Shown: positions 28,484-41,158 of the stretch, in pieces
Numbering within the stretch: the first letter of the stretch is position 1
Layout of the letters: each line of letters opens with the position of its first letter
From: Caenorhabditis elegans
Lineage: Eukaryota > Nematoda > Chromadorea > Rhabditida > Rhabditidae
Direction: 5' to 3'
DNA length: 64,000 nucleotides
Assembly (NCBI RefSeq): GCF_000002985.6
Contig: NC_003282.8
Location: forward strand, 17,422,001 to 17,486,000
Position numbers and translations under genes: made by a program
The notes under the pieces: generated by a model
What the model was told of the DNA's origin: nothing
Databases searched by the model: none
Seen by the model: only the letters and a program-made list of their open reading frames with translations

Positions 28484-31400
28484 TTGTATTTTATTCGCAT
28501 ATCTTTAGTGAGGATTATATTAGACAAGTATGTCGAGATATGACTGAAATTGTGAAGGATGAGTTTGAATTTCGAATACATACGAGTTGAAACTTGGGCA
28601 AAAGAAGGATTGATTATTTTTAATTTTAGCAAATAATAATAACACGTAAAGGGTGTTTAAAAAAATAGTTATCGAGTATTTTACAATTTCAGGAAAACAA
28701 TGATTAGAATATTACTTTTTTAAAAAGAACTGGTGTTCTGTATGTCCATGATAACTTTTTAATAAAAAAGGAACAGCGAAGTAAATTCATTCACAAATCC
28801 CTCCTTGTTTTTTCTTCAAAATTTGAAAAAAAAAACGATCCACTTTAGATCTGACCTTCCTCTTCAATCCTCTCTAATCTATACCAAACACACGCACAAA
28901 TTACATAAAAGATGGGAACAGAGCGAGGGCAAGTGGAAGTCCGTTAGCGAGTGTGAACCGAACGATCTGTGAAGGGCATAGGATTGAAAGAAAAAAGCAC
29001 TGAACGGGACAGAGGATAGCTTAGCATTCCGAGGTATTTTAAATTAGTGTGTATGTGGTTACTCTATTATAATGGTATGGAAGGAGTTGACAGCAACAAC
29101 TGCATCAGCTTTTCAAGGTTATGAGACTCTGAATAAAATTGGTATACAATAATTATTTTTTGAACAGGAAGAATAGACAATAATCGAATTGCAAAATTAA
29201 TCATTATTTGAGAGTAATCTTTAATTTTTAACGTTTACCAGATCTGAAGATATTTCATTTTCAGCTCCAAATTTATATGCGTTGAATACAACATTTCAAT
29301 ATTACGGGAACAGAAAAAAAGTAAAAACTTATATTTAAATGAACGTAAACTACCTAGATCAAAAACAAATTGAATTTTTTTTTTCGAATAGTAAACTTTT
29401 GTAAAAAATTCTTGACTGTAATTAATGTCACGTCATCTAATAACTTTTGGCTGTGAAACGCACAGCTAGGAAAAGCAATCAAGATCCAAGAAATGAAAAA
29501 GAAGGAAAGAAAAAGAGACGTAGATATCTAGACACCTAATCATCGCTTGGTGTACTTTTTTGGAGAGAAGAAAGAAAAAGAAAGTGGTCGGTTTATGGTT
29601 TGGAACGGCGGGCGCAATGGGCAAAAATCTGTCCGTTGAAAAAGCTGATTAGCCACTGTCACCTGAAGCCGAAAAAGAACCGCTTCTTTTGTAAGAAGAA
29701 AAGATATAAGGCGAGGGGAAAACACCTGAAAAGTGAACCGGTGATATGATGGTTTTCTATTCTTTCAGTGAAATACAGAATATCCATACTTCAGTATTGA
29801 ACTTCTTGCAAAAAAGCGTTGAGCAAACTAAGTAGAGCAAATTTAAAATAAAAATGTAGCAAAAATAAAACTCTCAAGAAATACAAAATTCCGAACAACT
29901 CTCTGGTGTGCAGAATCGCACCACATAATACAGTGAAGAGGATCAAATAACGAATAATTGAACACACACAAAACAAAATCGAGTATTCTTCGGAGGAAAA
30001 AAGTCCTTTTGTGTTGAATAGTCTCTTCGACTGTTTGCAATGTTTATGTGTTAGTTGTATTTGGGAATAGGAAGAGTAGGAGGTAAAGCAACTAGCCGCC
30101 TACGACTTCATGCACTGCTGCACACTTATACTACTCACAGCCGCCCATCGCTCTCATATCGGACCGTTTTGGTACGTATTATGCCAACAACTAGATTAGA
30201 CCTACGGAAGGGTTTTCTCGTAAAACATAGTATTAGAGATGGCCTGACACTCGTTATTTTCCGTAGCATTAATAATATTATCAAATGAAACAAATTACAT
30301 ATTTTACATAGACATATTTTTTTTTACATAGACATATTTTACATAGATAATGTACTTCTTCTATTAGTCTTGCATGGAAAACTATTATCGGAAGGGGCAA
30401 CACTACATTTCAAACGCCACAAAGTAAAAAATATGACTGTTAAATTTTATCGGCACTTTGAACGCTTGTAAATTTATTTCACTCCAGAAAAGAGAAAATT
30501 ATAAAAATTTTGACACGGCTTGTGACAAAGCATACCAAATTTGTGCAAGACTATTAGAGACTCTAGAAGAGGAAATACCGTAGTTAACATAAATGAAAGA
30601 CTAATCATTTTGTAATCTTTGAAATACTGCAATACCAAAACCAATTTTTGAAAAATGTTCAAAAGTTTGAATTTAAAAAGAATTTCATAAACAGTAAACT
30701 ATAATTTTGTCCCAAACATTTTATGTTTTTAGTTTAGAGCTCATATTATTTGGGTACTTTTCTACTTTTGGAGTTTTGTGGCACATTCTGATAAATGGTG
30801 CATTATAAGGGAATAAATGAAGTGCATAATGAAAAAAAACACGAAAAACCCCCGAAGGGAAATGTTCCTCTCCAATCCAAAACTGTAGGTCACGAACATT
30901 TTTAAGTTTCGTAATAGGAAAGTTCAATAGATTAATTGAAGTTTGTTCAATTGCTGTAGCGCAACATGCTTTGGACTACAATTTTGAAAATATCGGAATT
31001 TGGTTACAAAACAAAAAGGTGATATACCTATTTGTTTGACCACCCATAAGCATGCCGTTTATTCATCCACCTTTGAATAAAAAGGAGTCTTCAAGTCTCC
31101 ATCACAAACAAATCGGACGGATAGTATTAGTTTGTCCCCCGCTCTGTGTTTCCATTCCCTTCGCGGGCAGCTAAAAGCCTAAGAGAAGCCAAGAAAGAGA
31201 GGCTTTCCAACTTTCTCTCGTTTCATTTCTATCTCTGGACCTCTTCTGATCCTGTAATCTTTTTTAATTCTGAATAACTGATTGCGGAAGTGAAGATAGT
31301 ATTAAATGAGATGAAGAGTAGAAATGAATCTGAGAAAATAAGATTCAAAGAATAATAGATAACTAACATCTGGAATTTGAACTTTTAATCGTGTTTCAGT

Positions 31401-32850
31401 TTTCATTTACATATAAGTTCTTTTCTTATATTCTTATCAAAACATTAAAACAAACCCCAGGCAACATTTTAGTTAAATTTTAATTATTGTAAAAACAATC
31501 AACCGGGTTTTCTAATAAATCAAACAGAATCCAAAAAGAGAAAGCTATAAATTTTTTGTGATCTCAGCGCAATGCACAAGTTCACGCTTGCAACCCTTAG
31601 AAATCGGGTTTGAATTCTCAATAAATAATGTTACAACAGTCATAACGAATAAATATGTTAATATATTGACACCCGAAACACACTATCTCATAATCTATAC
31701 GTTGGAAATCATCAGATAAATGATGGTACACGCGGGAGTATAGAAATATTGTTTTGGGTTTTAAAAATTAAGACGTTTACGTAAGTTAGAGAGAGTAGAC
31801 CATTTTTGAAAAAAAGAAAGCTTTCAGACACATACATATAGATGAAGAATGTCTAGCCCCACACTGCGTAATAGCTTCTTCCCGCAAATTACCGTAATCT
31901 TTAAGAGACAACCATTTAGTTGAGAGACGCAGCAGTTTTGACAATTTCTCCCATTACCACTTTCCAGTATAATCGCTTTATTGCTTTAGCTTTGAACAAG
32001 CATTTAAGATTTTGATTAGAGATTAAGTAGATCAAAAATCAGTGTCGCCTATTTTTTAGTTTATGTAAAAATACCATTTGTACTAAAATGTTGGAAATGT
32101 TGGAAAATGGAAGTCGACGGGGAACCTCACGAAAAATGACGGATAGCTACAAAAAAACCAAACAAGACAAACTCCTTTTATTCTATTTCAAACGGAAGCT
32201 TTTTGCAAAAATGAAAACTTACATAGGTTGCTTGTATTTTGGTACCAATTCAGTAATCGTACCCCAAAAATACAATGCGAGTATTAAAAAAATTACCGCG
32301 GCCTTTCTTTTCTTGGAAGGCTTAAAAATAGCGCTTTTCTGAGCCTAAATATGGAATCAAAGTTACGTTTTGATTAAACTGTCATTGTACTTGTAACAGC
32401 TTGTATCTCGGCCCAGTCAGAAGAAACATAATGAAAATATGACAAAAACAAAAATATACAATATTTTACAGGTTTTCACTCAACTTTTAACTGTATGTAT
32501 TTTTTTATTTATATGCCAAAAACAAATACAAATCATACTAAGTGAGCTTATAAAAATATACAGTTAATATAATAGTAGTAACACCAATACTTTATACACA
32601 GGAAAAAGTAAAATAGATGAAACAAGTGGATAATATGCGCGTCTAGTACATATACATAAACAACACGCCAAAAAAGTCGACTTTTCTTTCTTTTTTTTCG
32701 CCCGTCATCTCTAACTTGTAACGCATCGAACCGGTAATGCTTGCATTCTAGAGGACTAGTCGAATCATGGTTGCATGTGTTCTAAGTTAAAGTAACTTTT
32801 GCAAAAAAAAAACATTGCTTCAATTTTTCACCAAAGTTTCATCAAAAAAC
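28484..32850. other. Long region without supported genes
   Basis: Many short A/T-driven frames but no domain or consistent splice chain. G/C-richer purine/pyrimidine patches at about 28920-28990 and 31130-31230 could be promoter segments. Triplicated TTACATAGACATATTTT-like units occur at 30297-30345. Confidence 0.4.
30297..30345. repeat. Short tandem repeat, (ATTTTACATAGACAT)n
   Basis: Three near-identical copies of TTACATAGACATATTT are separated by T-runs, with partial copies at each side. Confidence 0.7.
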
Positions 32851-33158
32851 CCTATGAGACTGATTGTGAGTGCAAAAAATATTTAAAGATACTTGAAAAT
32901 GACCTTGTATTCATTTTTCTTCAAGAACGGATTATGAACACGTCATACGTCATAATTAAAATTAGAATTTGTTTAGTTTTCATGTTCTTCTATTGTATTC
33001 ACGATAACTTATTTGAAGGATTGTGTTTATATATTCAAAATACAAAAGTTACCTCAACAAAAAATTTCACATTTTTCTTACAGGCTAAGGAATCGTTAGA
33101 AAATTACAGAAACACAGTATTTAATCTTATGAAGAAAGACGTTGAACATTTGTTTCAG

Positions 33159-33492
33159 GTCATGGTGCTAAACAAATAGATATTCGTGTGAATGAGGAAG
33201 ATGAAAAAGAAAGAATAAAACTTCATTTGTTCAAATTCCGTGAGTCTTCAGAAGTATTGATTTCAGTTGGAAGAAAAATACTACCGATGGAATCTGATTC
33301 ACTTTATCTTTTGAAAATAAGACCACAACTTATATTTCCCAGAGTGAGTAATCGGGGGCGTCTTTAATGGAAAAATATGTGACAAATTTAAAAAAAAACC
33401 ATTAATTATTGTAGAAACTTTATGGACTGCTCAAAAATCACAAAGTCTTGAAAATGAGCAGCATAGAACTTTTTGGAAAAAAACTGCAGTAA
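33159..33492 (+). CDS. Unidentified 3' exons of a plus-strand gene or gene remnant
   Basis: A TTTCAG acceptor opens exon 33159-33343 (HGAKQIDIRVNEEDEKERIK, then ISVGRKILPMESDSLYLLKI). A GTGAGT donor follows, and TTGTAG opens exon 33415-33492 (KLYGLLKNHKVLKMSSIEL), which ends at TAA in phase. A small upstream exon ending at about 33116 would leave a 42-bp intron. The coding look is good: mixed codons, clean splice signals, in-phase stop. I do not recognise the family and could not find a convincing start. It may be an orphan gene or the tail of a duplicated one. Confidence 0.35.
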
Positions 33493-34514
33493 TCCGTTTG
33501 CATTTCTACTCCCGCTTACCTTGCCGATAATCTCCCGCGCGGACGTTAACCGGGATGAATGAAAGAAAAGTTACCGGTCTTGGTGGGTAGTTGACAGAGG
33601 AGCAAACAAACATTGAAAACCTGCATGTTACCTTTAACCTATGTGGCTTCTCTTCTGAGCTATTCGACCGTTCAAATGAACCGATGGGATTTTTTAAGCC
33701 ATTGGCGCGCAGGCTTCTGACGATCCAAAAAGCAATTGGGTTCAGGTTCGCGCCTTTTCTCGGCCTTTTCTCTATTTTCATACACGATTTATACGTTTGT
33801 ATCTAGTGTTTACTCAAAGACTTGAAATTTATGAATTTTTCCTGTTGCGAGAATAGAGAAAGAAGGAGAACTCCAAATTTTTGAAATCATGACAGTTCAA
33901 TTTAGTCTAACAAAGCTGTCTTTTTGAATTTCTCACAAATGAGAACTGCAAGACCGGCCAATCAACAATTCGAACCTCCCATATTTGCACCAATCAGAAG
34001 ACGTCTACGGAGATCGAAGTCCCTGATTGAAACTGAAGTAGGCATGTCTTCCTATTTTGAAAAAAATTTTAAACAAGCAGCCGATTGGCCAAAATCGCGT
34101 GTTTAGAAGTTGAATTTTTTCACGATTGTTAATTTTTTCAAGATATCGTGAGGTAGAAAAAATGACACATATTAATTAATACAATCCATCATAAGTGGTT
34201 ACATAAACAAAAATGGTACAAAAATTGAATTTAATTTATATAAAAATAAAGAAGAGAAGAGAAAAAATACTGGCTACATTGAAAATGACATAAGACACAC
34301 AAAAAAATGGATAAGAGTGAATGAATAACTGATGGATAGATGTTAAGATAAGCTAACATTAGCTTTAAAAACTTTTTTTTTTTGAAAAGGGAAAGTAATG
34401 CACAAGTACCTGAAAATGTATTCGCATCTCCAAAAAATTTAAATATTCGGATGCAGTTGCCGTACCAAATTTCGAAAAAAAGTAATACACTAGTATTATG
34501 AGAACAAAAAATTC

Positions 34515-34783
34515 TGAGAATGCGTATTGCACAACACATTTGACCCGCAAAATATCTCGTAGCGAAAACTACAGTTACTCTTTTAATGACTACAATTTTC
34601 TTTTGTTTTCTAAATTTTAATTTTCTGTCGATAAATCAATGACCAGTAAAAAATGTATTTTAATTAATATTTTAAACAAAACTAGCCCGTAAATCGACAC
34701 TACAGTAGTCCTTTAACGAATTACTGTAGTTTTCGCTACGAGATATTTTGCGCGTCAAATATGTTGTGCAATACGTATTCTCA
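34515..34783. mobile_element. Palindromic repeat element (MITE-like)
   Basis: The left arm TGAGAATGCGTATTGCACAA (continuing through AAAATATCTCGTAGCGAAAA) is mirrored by a right arm reading TTTTCGCTACGAGATATTTT and ending TTGTGCAATACGTATTCTCA. Arms are about 60 bp with few mismatches and enclose about 150 bp. No coding capacity. The form is typical of the palindromic non-autonomous DNA elements common in Caenorhabditis. Confidence 0.7.
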
Positions 34784-35495
34784 AAGTTTGCAAATATTCA
34801 TAACATTCGACACTTAAAAAATGTGCTCATTCTTTTAATGGAATTACTGAAAAAAGTGAACCAAGCTAATTTTTCTTGTCATCACTAGTCCAGATTTTCA
34901 AGAATATTCATACAAGGTAAATTAAAATGACCAAACAACAAAATAAAACAAACTGAAGAGAACAAAATGCCTCCCATCTTATTTGATACAAACGCCAAAG
35001 ACTGGATCAGCTGAGCGGCAAGAACGCACATTTTTCTACAGAAAGTCGAAAAAAGACTGAACCCCGCAAAGAAGCTTTAGATGGTGATGCTCTTGACCCG
35101 TAGAAAGTTCCAATTTTGGAGCGAGAGAGGAAGAAAGAAGGAAGGTGATGCGTCTGTGTATTGAAGTGAGAGTGGATAAAAGATTGAGAGGAACAGAAAG
35201 GTATATAAATAAATACTTTTTTCGGTCAAAGGTGAGTGAGAGAGCACAATATGCGCACTCCTACACAATAGGAACAGTCTCCCTCGTGAATTTGAATCTA
35301 TTTGATATCAAAAACACAACCAGAACTGTATTGTTCTTCTGATCTTGCTTTTTTGACATTTCTCGTAATTTGTCGGCTTTTGTTATGTGACCGTGAAAGA
35401 GAGAAAACTCGGTCACTCTCCAAAAATGAATGGTAGCTTACGTGTTACATTCTGGTTAGTCCTCGCATTACGTTAACCTATGGTAGGAGCGGTTT

Positions 35496-35503
35496 GACGT
35501 CAT
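35496..35503. promoter_or_regulatory. Full CRE palindrome TGACGTCA
   Basis: A perfect TGACGTCA, the consensus for CREB/ATF bZIP factors, lies 78-131 bp upstream of the two small overlapping plus-strand ORFs at 35581 and 35627. Confidence 0.3.
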
Positions 35504-35626
35504 CACTGTGTTTTTACATACAACAACAATAAGTAAACAGTGAATTTAAATTTTCTAACATCGAATTTCGAGATTCAGGCATGTCTTCTCAAAGGCCCCA
35601 GATCTCGATTGATTCTTTTTCTTTGA

Positions 35627-35767
35627 ATGTCACCGGAACCTCTTCAACGAAGCATCACCGCAATGCTTAACCATCTGAAGAGACTATTCACATATTCAAA
35701 CAAAGAGATTGTTGATTGGCATACTGTTGAGGAAAAAGTCAATGGCATCATCGAGATTATTCTTTAG
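35627..35767 (+). CDS. Small 46-codon ORF, unknown
   Basis: Starts MSPEPLQRSITAMLNHLKRL and ends VEEKVNGIIEIIL. It overlaps, in another frame, a 29-codon ORF at 35581-35670 (MSSQRPQISIDSFSLNVTG). Composition is less A/T-driven than surrounding frames, and an ATTCAG-like acceptor precedes 35581. It could be a genuine small protein, an exon of a gene with other exons unseen, or a remnant. No family recognised. Confidence 0.25.
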   Translation: MSPEPLQRSITAMLNHLKRLFTYSNKEIVDWHTVEEKVNGIIEIIL

Positions 35768-35975
35768 ACTTTTTGAATTACACAAGGAATGTGTGAAACA
35801 ATCGGGAACGCGCGTTTTAAATATAAACTTTTTAAATATATTGAGAATTTATTATGTCAAATCAAAAGATATGGTATTACGCACAGAGTTTTTCCGTAAA
35901 AATGTCACAAAGTGAAAATGATTAATAATGTAATGGGAATGATTAAAATGATATTAATGTTTCGATATAAAATTG

Positions 35976-38900
35976 TTACATACTTCCTTTATTTGGGGCT
36001 CTCGTAAGAAATATACTTTCCAACAGACACGCTGCTTCGTTAACACATTCCATGACACTTCTCCATGGAAGATTATTAGCCATGGGTGACGTGTGATGGC
36101 GTGAAAATCGTTTGTAAACTGCTACAAGAACATCAACGTCAGTTGCCACATCACTTTCGGCAGTTGACAAATCATCATTTTCTAAATCCGTGTCATCCCA
36201 ATCGCCGGCGCCGCGTGTTTGTACCAGATTCTTGAAAAGTATTGAAGCCTTGTTGATGTTGGACAGAAGTTTGGACGAATTTTCACTTGGCCAATGATTT
36301 TGTGTGTGAGCGTTTGATAGACTGACACAGATTCTATGCAAAACGCGTCCATCTGAAAATAAAATATTGATGATCTGTCTCTTTGGAAAATATATGACAA
36401 CTTACCTTCTACGAAAGACTTCTCCGCATCCTTCGCCTTTTCACATTGTTTTTGTGGACACAGTTGTTCCTTTTTGAAATTTTTCAGCCCACCACAAAAT
36501 ATTGGCGCCAAATTTTTGCGAGAGAGAACAACGGACAGGTCTTTTTGAACAGGAGTGGGATCGACAGTGAAAGTAGATGATCCAGTATTTGAAGAAATCG
36601 GACTTGCTGGAGATTGCGATGCTTCAGGAGTCTTTTGGACGTTTAGTGCTGGTTGTGTTGACTCCACCGAAGGAGTGTTGGATATTGGAGAGGCTTTTGG
36701 TAACTCTTGAGCAATAACTTCATTTGCTGGAGGCGAATTGTCTTTAGTCTCCATAGGAACCGATTGCGAATCTTTTGATGAAGGCGAAACAGCTTCTATT
36801 TCAGGTGGGATAGCATCAGCGACATCCATTGGTTTTTCTTCTGAGCCATCAACAATTTCTTCTCGTCGTTCTGCATTACGTGTTTTCTCGTACTGCATCA
36901 ATACGTTCCTAGCACCAACAACTCTTCCTTTGATCCACGTGAACTTCTCAATGTCAGATTTTGAGAGCGACGCAAAGTCTCCAACGGTCTTAACTCCCAC
37001 TGCCGATAAGGACCGTTTTGCAGAGTCCAGGACAGTTTTCATACAGAGCGTAACCAAATTTGGCAGGATGCGGTCAATCTTGTCGCGACAGTCCGCAAGT
37101 GTTGGATAGAACGAAGAATCGTTTGTAGAGCTTTGAATATCTGACAGATTGCTGTTACTGGCAGCCACAGTCGCTTCCACGAACGGATTTTTTGCTGCTT
37201 CGGCTAGTGGACGTCGTCGTGGTGTGAGAGGAGACGAAACCACATCCACAGGAAGAGACTCTTCTCCGAAATGAACTCGGTTTCTCTGAAAAAATATATT
37301 CAAATTGACAATTATTAATATTAAAAATATAATACCTTTCTTTCGGTCATTGGAGAGCTAGACGTGCTCATTCTTTTACCAACGCGGAGAATAGATGGAG
37401 TTCGTGGCGTTTTCGGTGGTGACTTTACAATATTTTCTTCAATCGCCTCTTCAGTATCAGATAACCGTTTATCGCTTATAGTGGTATCAACTTCCTTCTT
37501 TTCTGCAGCTTCTTGTTCTGGAATATTTTGCACGCTTTCTTTCTTGTCGTCAGTCTTCTCAACATCGCCAGTTTCGTTGGACATTGACGATTCTGACGTT
37601 ACACACGCGTTGTTCTGAATTGCGGACAGTCTCCCACTTTTTCTAGTTGTTTCTGAACGATTTCTCGAATTCTGAAAAATATACTTCTTTTAGAACTAAA
37701 GTTAAAAAATAATAATGTATGATTTTCACGTACCTTTGGCCGGCCTGGCTTTTTTCGAGATTTTTGTTCTACAGCATGTTCCTGTTGAGTAATGATTGTT
37801 CGGCTATCATTTGATTTCATAGAATCAGAAATGTCATCAGATGTTTCACAACTTATCGCTGAATCCTTTCTTCCACGCTTTTGTTCCGGTGATTTTGTCG
37901 ATGCGTGTTCTGGCAACTTTTCCAGAATTTCTCCAAGATCGTTGTTGGCAATTTCAGGTTTTCTCGATGATTCGGTAGCAAATGCAGAGACTGGTTGATC
38001 GTGGAAAAGGCGTCTTCTCTTATTAGTCTTTTTCACGGGTTCCGGAGTTTTATCACTTTTCGCAGACTCCACATGCACTGTGGGAATCTCATCAATTGGC
38101 AAAATTTCAGGATTTTCCGAGTTCTTCGAAGTTGGAGCACTAACGCTCTCATCTTCAACTTCGAAATTCATGGCGGTCAGCGCCTTTTTGAATTGTTCTG
38201 TTTTCACAAAACCATTCTGTGACTCTTCGTCCATGTAATTGATCGTGGTCCGCGGTCCAGAAACTTCCTCCAATTTTTCTTTCTGTCGGTCCGTCAGACG
38301 ATTCTTCCGAGTGGCAGGGGATGTCAAAATTGCCACGAAATCACAACTGTCTTCATCTATCAGAGCCATTCTAGACGTACGTCGTCGAGATGTCTCAGTG
38401 GAAGACGTTTTTGGAGATTGAGTCTCTTCAGCTTTCAGCTTCTGCTCTTTAAGAAGCTTTTCAGCTACTTCATCCGCAACGGGCTGTTGAGAAAATTGAA
38501 ACGAGCTCTGGCTTTCAATAACTTCCGTCTTGATTTTAGGAAACTTAAAATTGTTTCCGGCACCAGCAGCAGAAGAGGTTGGTAGTCCATCCATAGCTTC
38601 ATCATCAGAAAAATAACCATCTGTCTTGGACGACGTGGATTGCGGCACAGAAATCGCATACCTTTTAGGCATACTGTCGAGGATTCCCCTGAAATAGATA
38701 GTTTAATCTTTCGATTTATTATAAACTAATTCACCTCAAGTCTTCAGGACAGATGAGATTGTTCTTCACAGTTCCAAATGTTTTTTTCCACAACAAAGCT
38801 CCATTTTCTTTCAAAGCACTGTGTTTTCCAGTTAAAAGCGATACGAAAATCGGTGCCCATTCCTTTAATACATCTGAATCGAACGGTTTCGTTACGCGAT

Positions 38901-39270
38901 CTGCGATAGTTTGAATAAATTGATTCAATCTTCGGAGTAGGCTGATGAATGATGCTGTTCTCAAGTCTTCTGGCTTTTTTTCACCGAGTACGGAAACACA
39001 TTTTGGGAAAGATGCAACAATCTCAGAAATAAGAGATTGAATCTGAAATTAATTAATGAATAAGCGAACTAATAGAATGAAAATAATTACCGCCGTTTCT
39101 GGTATGTTCTTCGCAATCTCTGTTAGCCGTTCCAGGGTTACAGTTAGGCCTTTGACGTCTTCTATCTGCTTAACAGATTTCGAAGTAACTTGCTCCAACT
39201 GTAACTTCAGCTCTTTCAGATTGGTTTCATGATTTCCGAAGGGGTTGAATTGTGTGTTTGACACTGACAT
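35976..39270 (-). CDS. RIF1-like protein with PP1-docking motifs
   Basis: Six exons (39270-39091, 39042-38735, 38688-37734, 37671-37336, 37285-36406, 36352-35976) give 1011 aa. TTTTGCAG two bases before the ATG suggests trans-splicing. Residues 1-~165 are helical (IKSLISEI-like and DSDVLKEWAPIFVSLLTGKH). About 165-540 is acidic, Ser/Pro/Lys-rich and probably disordered. PRTPSILRVGKR followed ~20 residues later by RNRVHFGEES is the SILK-plus-RVxF PP1-binding pair of RIF1. Next comes a RIF1 C-terminal (CII)-type segment: DKIDRILPNLVTLCM, VGVKTVGDFASLSKSDIEKF, and VVGARNVLMQYEK. A helical C-terminal region ends the protein. RIF1 recruits PP1 to restrain replication origins and acts at telomeres and breaks. 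The long HEAT array of other RIF1 proteins is missing or reduced. Confidence 0.65.
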
Positions 39271-40552
39271 TTCTGCAAAATCCGAAGATGAGATAAAACA
39301 TTTCAGAGAATAAAGGGAACGATAATCCTGTGGGATTAGCGTGTTGAGATTTAATAAAAGGTTTTTGTCGACACAGACATTTAAGTTCCAAAAATAAACA
39401 CTCAGTTTTTAACGATTACCTGAGCAGAATACACACAAAATGATAAACTAAACACAAAAAACAAACAAAGGAAATGTGCGCGAAAGGCAATCAATTTTGG
39501 GTTTCGCGCGCTCGTTCAAACGCGTACGCAACCACCGTCACGTCAGATTGCACACATTTTCCAACCGTACTTTCATGCCGAATGCAGTATTCGTAGTTAT
39601 CAACAAATCATCACAATTTCTGGAAACTGCAATTCATAAATAGAAACTCATATAAACTGTTCACAATATAACCGGATCCAAACCGAATTTACCTAGACGT
39701 AAGCCGAATTTGTACAGATTTGAACCAAATTTGTGTATATCCAATTCGAATTTGCCTAAATGTACATAGCCCGAATTTTTGCCAAAATGTGAAATTTGTG
39801 TACATAGATAACTTCATAGAATAGGCCAGTACGTTTTAAATTAGTTCCACACAAATTCAGTTTTTGATTCGGTTTATCTGAAAACAAAACATACCAGTAT
39901 AAACATCACATAATTCATTGATTTATTTAAAATTACAACGTATTTGGCATCAACAACTTGATAATTATGGGGGAAAAATTAGAATGATTAAATTTGATCC
40001 TCCTCAGAGACCGACGTGATAAGTCGAACAGGCATTAAGAGTCCGCATTCGGCGCGAGATTTTCCAAATTCTCGTTCAAATTTGCTTTTAATAAGCAGAC
40101 GGTACTGAGCTTGGGCAGAGTTGCGACGAAACGACTCGGGTCTCAAATTATTTTTATTGATTTTCTATAATTATTTTTCAATTTTTTAAAAACTCGAAAA
40201 GAACCGACTCCCAACTATTTAGACCTACCCCGGTGTTGTAGGTCGTGGAATCGGAAATTCTTCTTCCTCGCACAAAATATGTTCAAAAACGAGACTTCTT
40301 GTACACAAACGTCGATATACATACATCATGAAGATTACTGCAAACATTCATTACATATGTCCTGTCTCAAAACTTTCTTCCCTTTTTTAAAATAGTGGTC
40401 ACGAACTTTGCCGATTTTCTTCACGTACTATAAATATAGTTATCAAAATAATATGAACAAAATATTAAACATCAACAAGTAAAATATTCGCTCTCGAGAA
40501 TCTGCGGAACTGTACAGCCACCGTACCTGTGTGTATTCATCATCCGCGATGT
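39271..40552. other. Intergenic upstream of the RIF1-like gene
   Basis: No gene seen. A degenerate series of CCGAATTT / GAATTTGCCTA units at about 39680-39790 suggests a decayed tandem repeat. Confidence 0.4.
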
Positions 40553-41158
40553 TTAATCTACTTAAAAAAAGAGATTTACAAAAAAAAATAACACTATTTC
40601 TTTATCAAACAACTATTAGAGTTACATAGCTAATAAATTTTGTGCTAGGTGGAAAGTCTTTTTGTATTTAATACTACTTTAAGGTACTTGCTAATTTCAT
40701 TTGTTGGTCTCGCAACGATCTTTGGCATTTCAGTTGTCACTAATATTTAACAGAATGTATTTTTTTTTATTCTACACGAACGGAATTTTATAATACTGAG
40801 TTTCCTAAAGTCCACAGAGAAAGATAGGATTTTTTGGTTTTTAAATCAAAAATTCAGTAGACGTCCCCGAAACGACTGAATAATTTTGAATGAAAAGTTT
40901 GGGCACCTAGTTTTTGGTTTTTCACGATACCTATTATACATATAATCTTTAAAGTTGCCACTTACCAATGCCAAACATTAAAAAAAAGCAAAACACAGGT
41001 ATGATGACTGAGATCACCGTTTGTAAGCTGAAGAATGGTGTATAATCTGGAGGAAAAAATACATCTTCATCAACTGGACCACCACTTTCAATGTTGTCTT
41101 TTGGATTCCACATTTTCACACGAACTCGGATACGTTCTAGCAGCTTGAGTGACGATAA
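40553..41158 (-). CDS. Possible tiny single-pass membrane protein
   Basis: Exon 41158-40966 has a TTTTAG acceptor and GTAAGT donor. It contains an ATG at 41113 (MWNPKDNIESGGPVDEDVFF) and a hydrophobic helix (SVIIPVFCFFLMFGI). The only short continuation I can find is VD-stop at 40553-40560, using a TTTTTTTAAG acceptor, which is unusual. The product would be about 51 aa. The frame is also open upstream of the ATG (LLERIRVRVK), so an earlier exon may exist. The exon itself looks real; the ends are uncertain. Confidence 0.35.

Larger units (their letters stand above)
33493..35580. other. Intergenic, contains a palindromic repeat element
   Basis: No gene was supported. Holds the inverted repeat at 34515-34783 and a GA-rich tract at about 35115-35145. 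Confidence 0.5.

Noticed and set aside
31560-31625. GGTTTGAATTCTC sequence resembling a tRNA T-loop
   Set aside because: No acceptor stem, anticodon arm or matching spacing could be built. No tRNA gene was found in the window.
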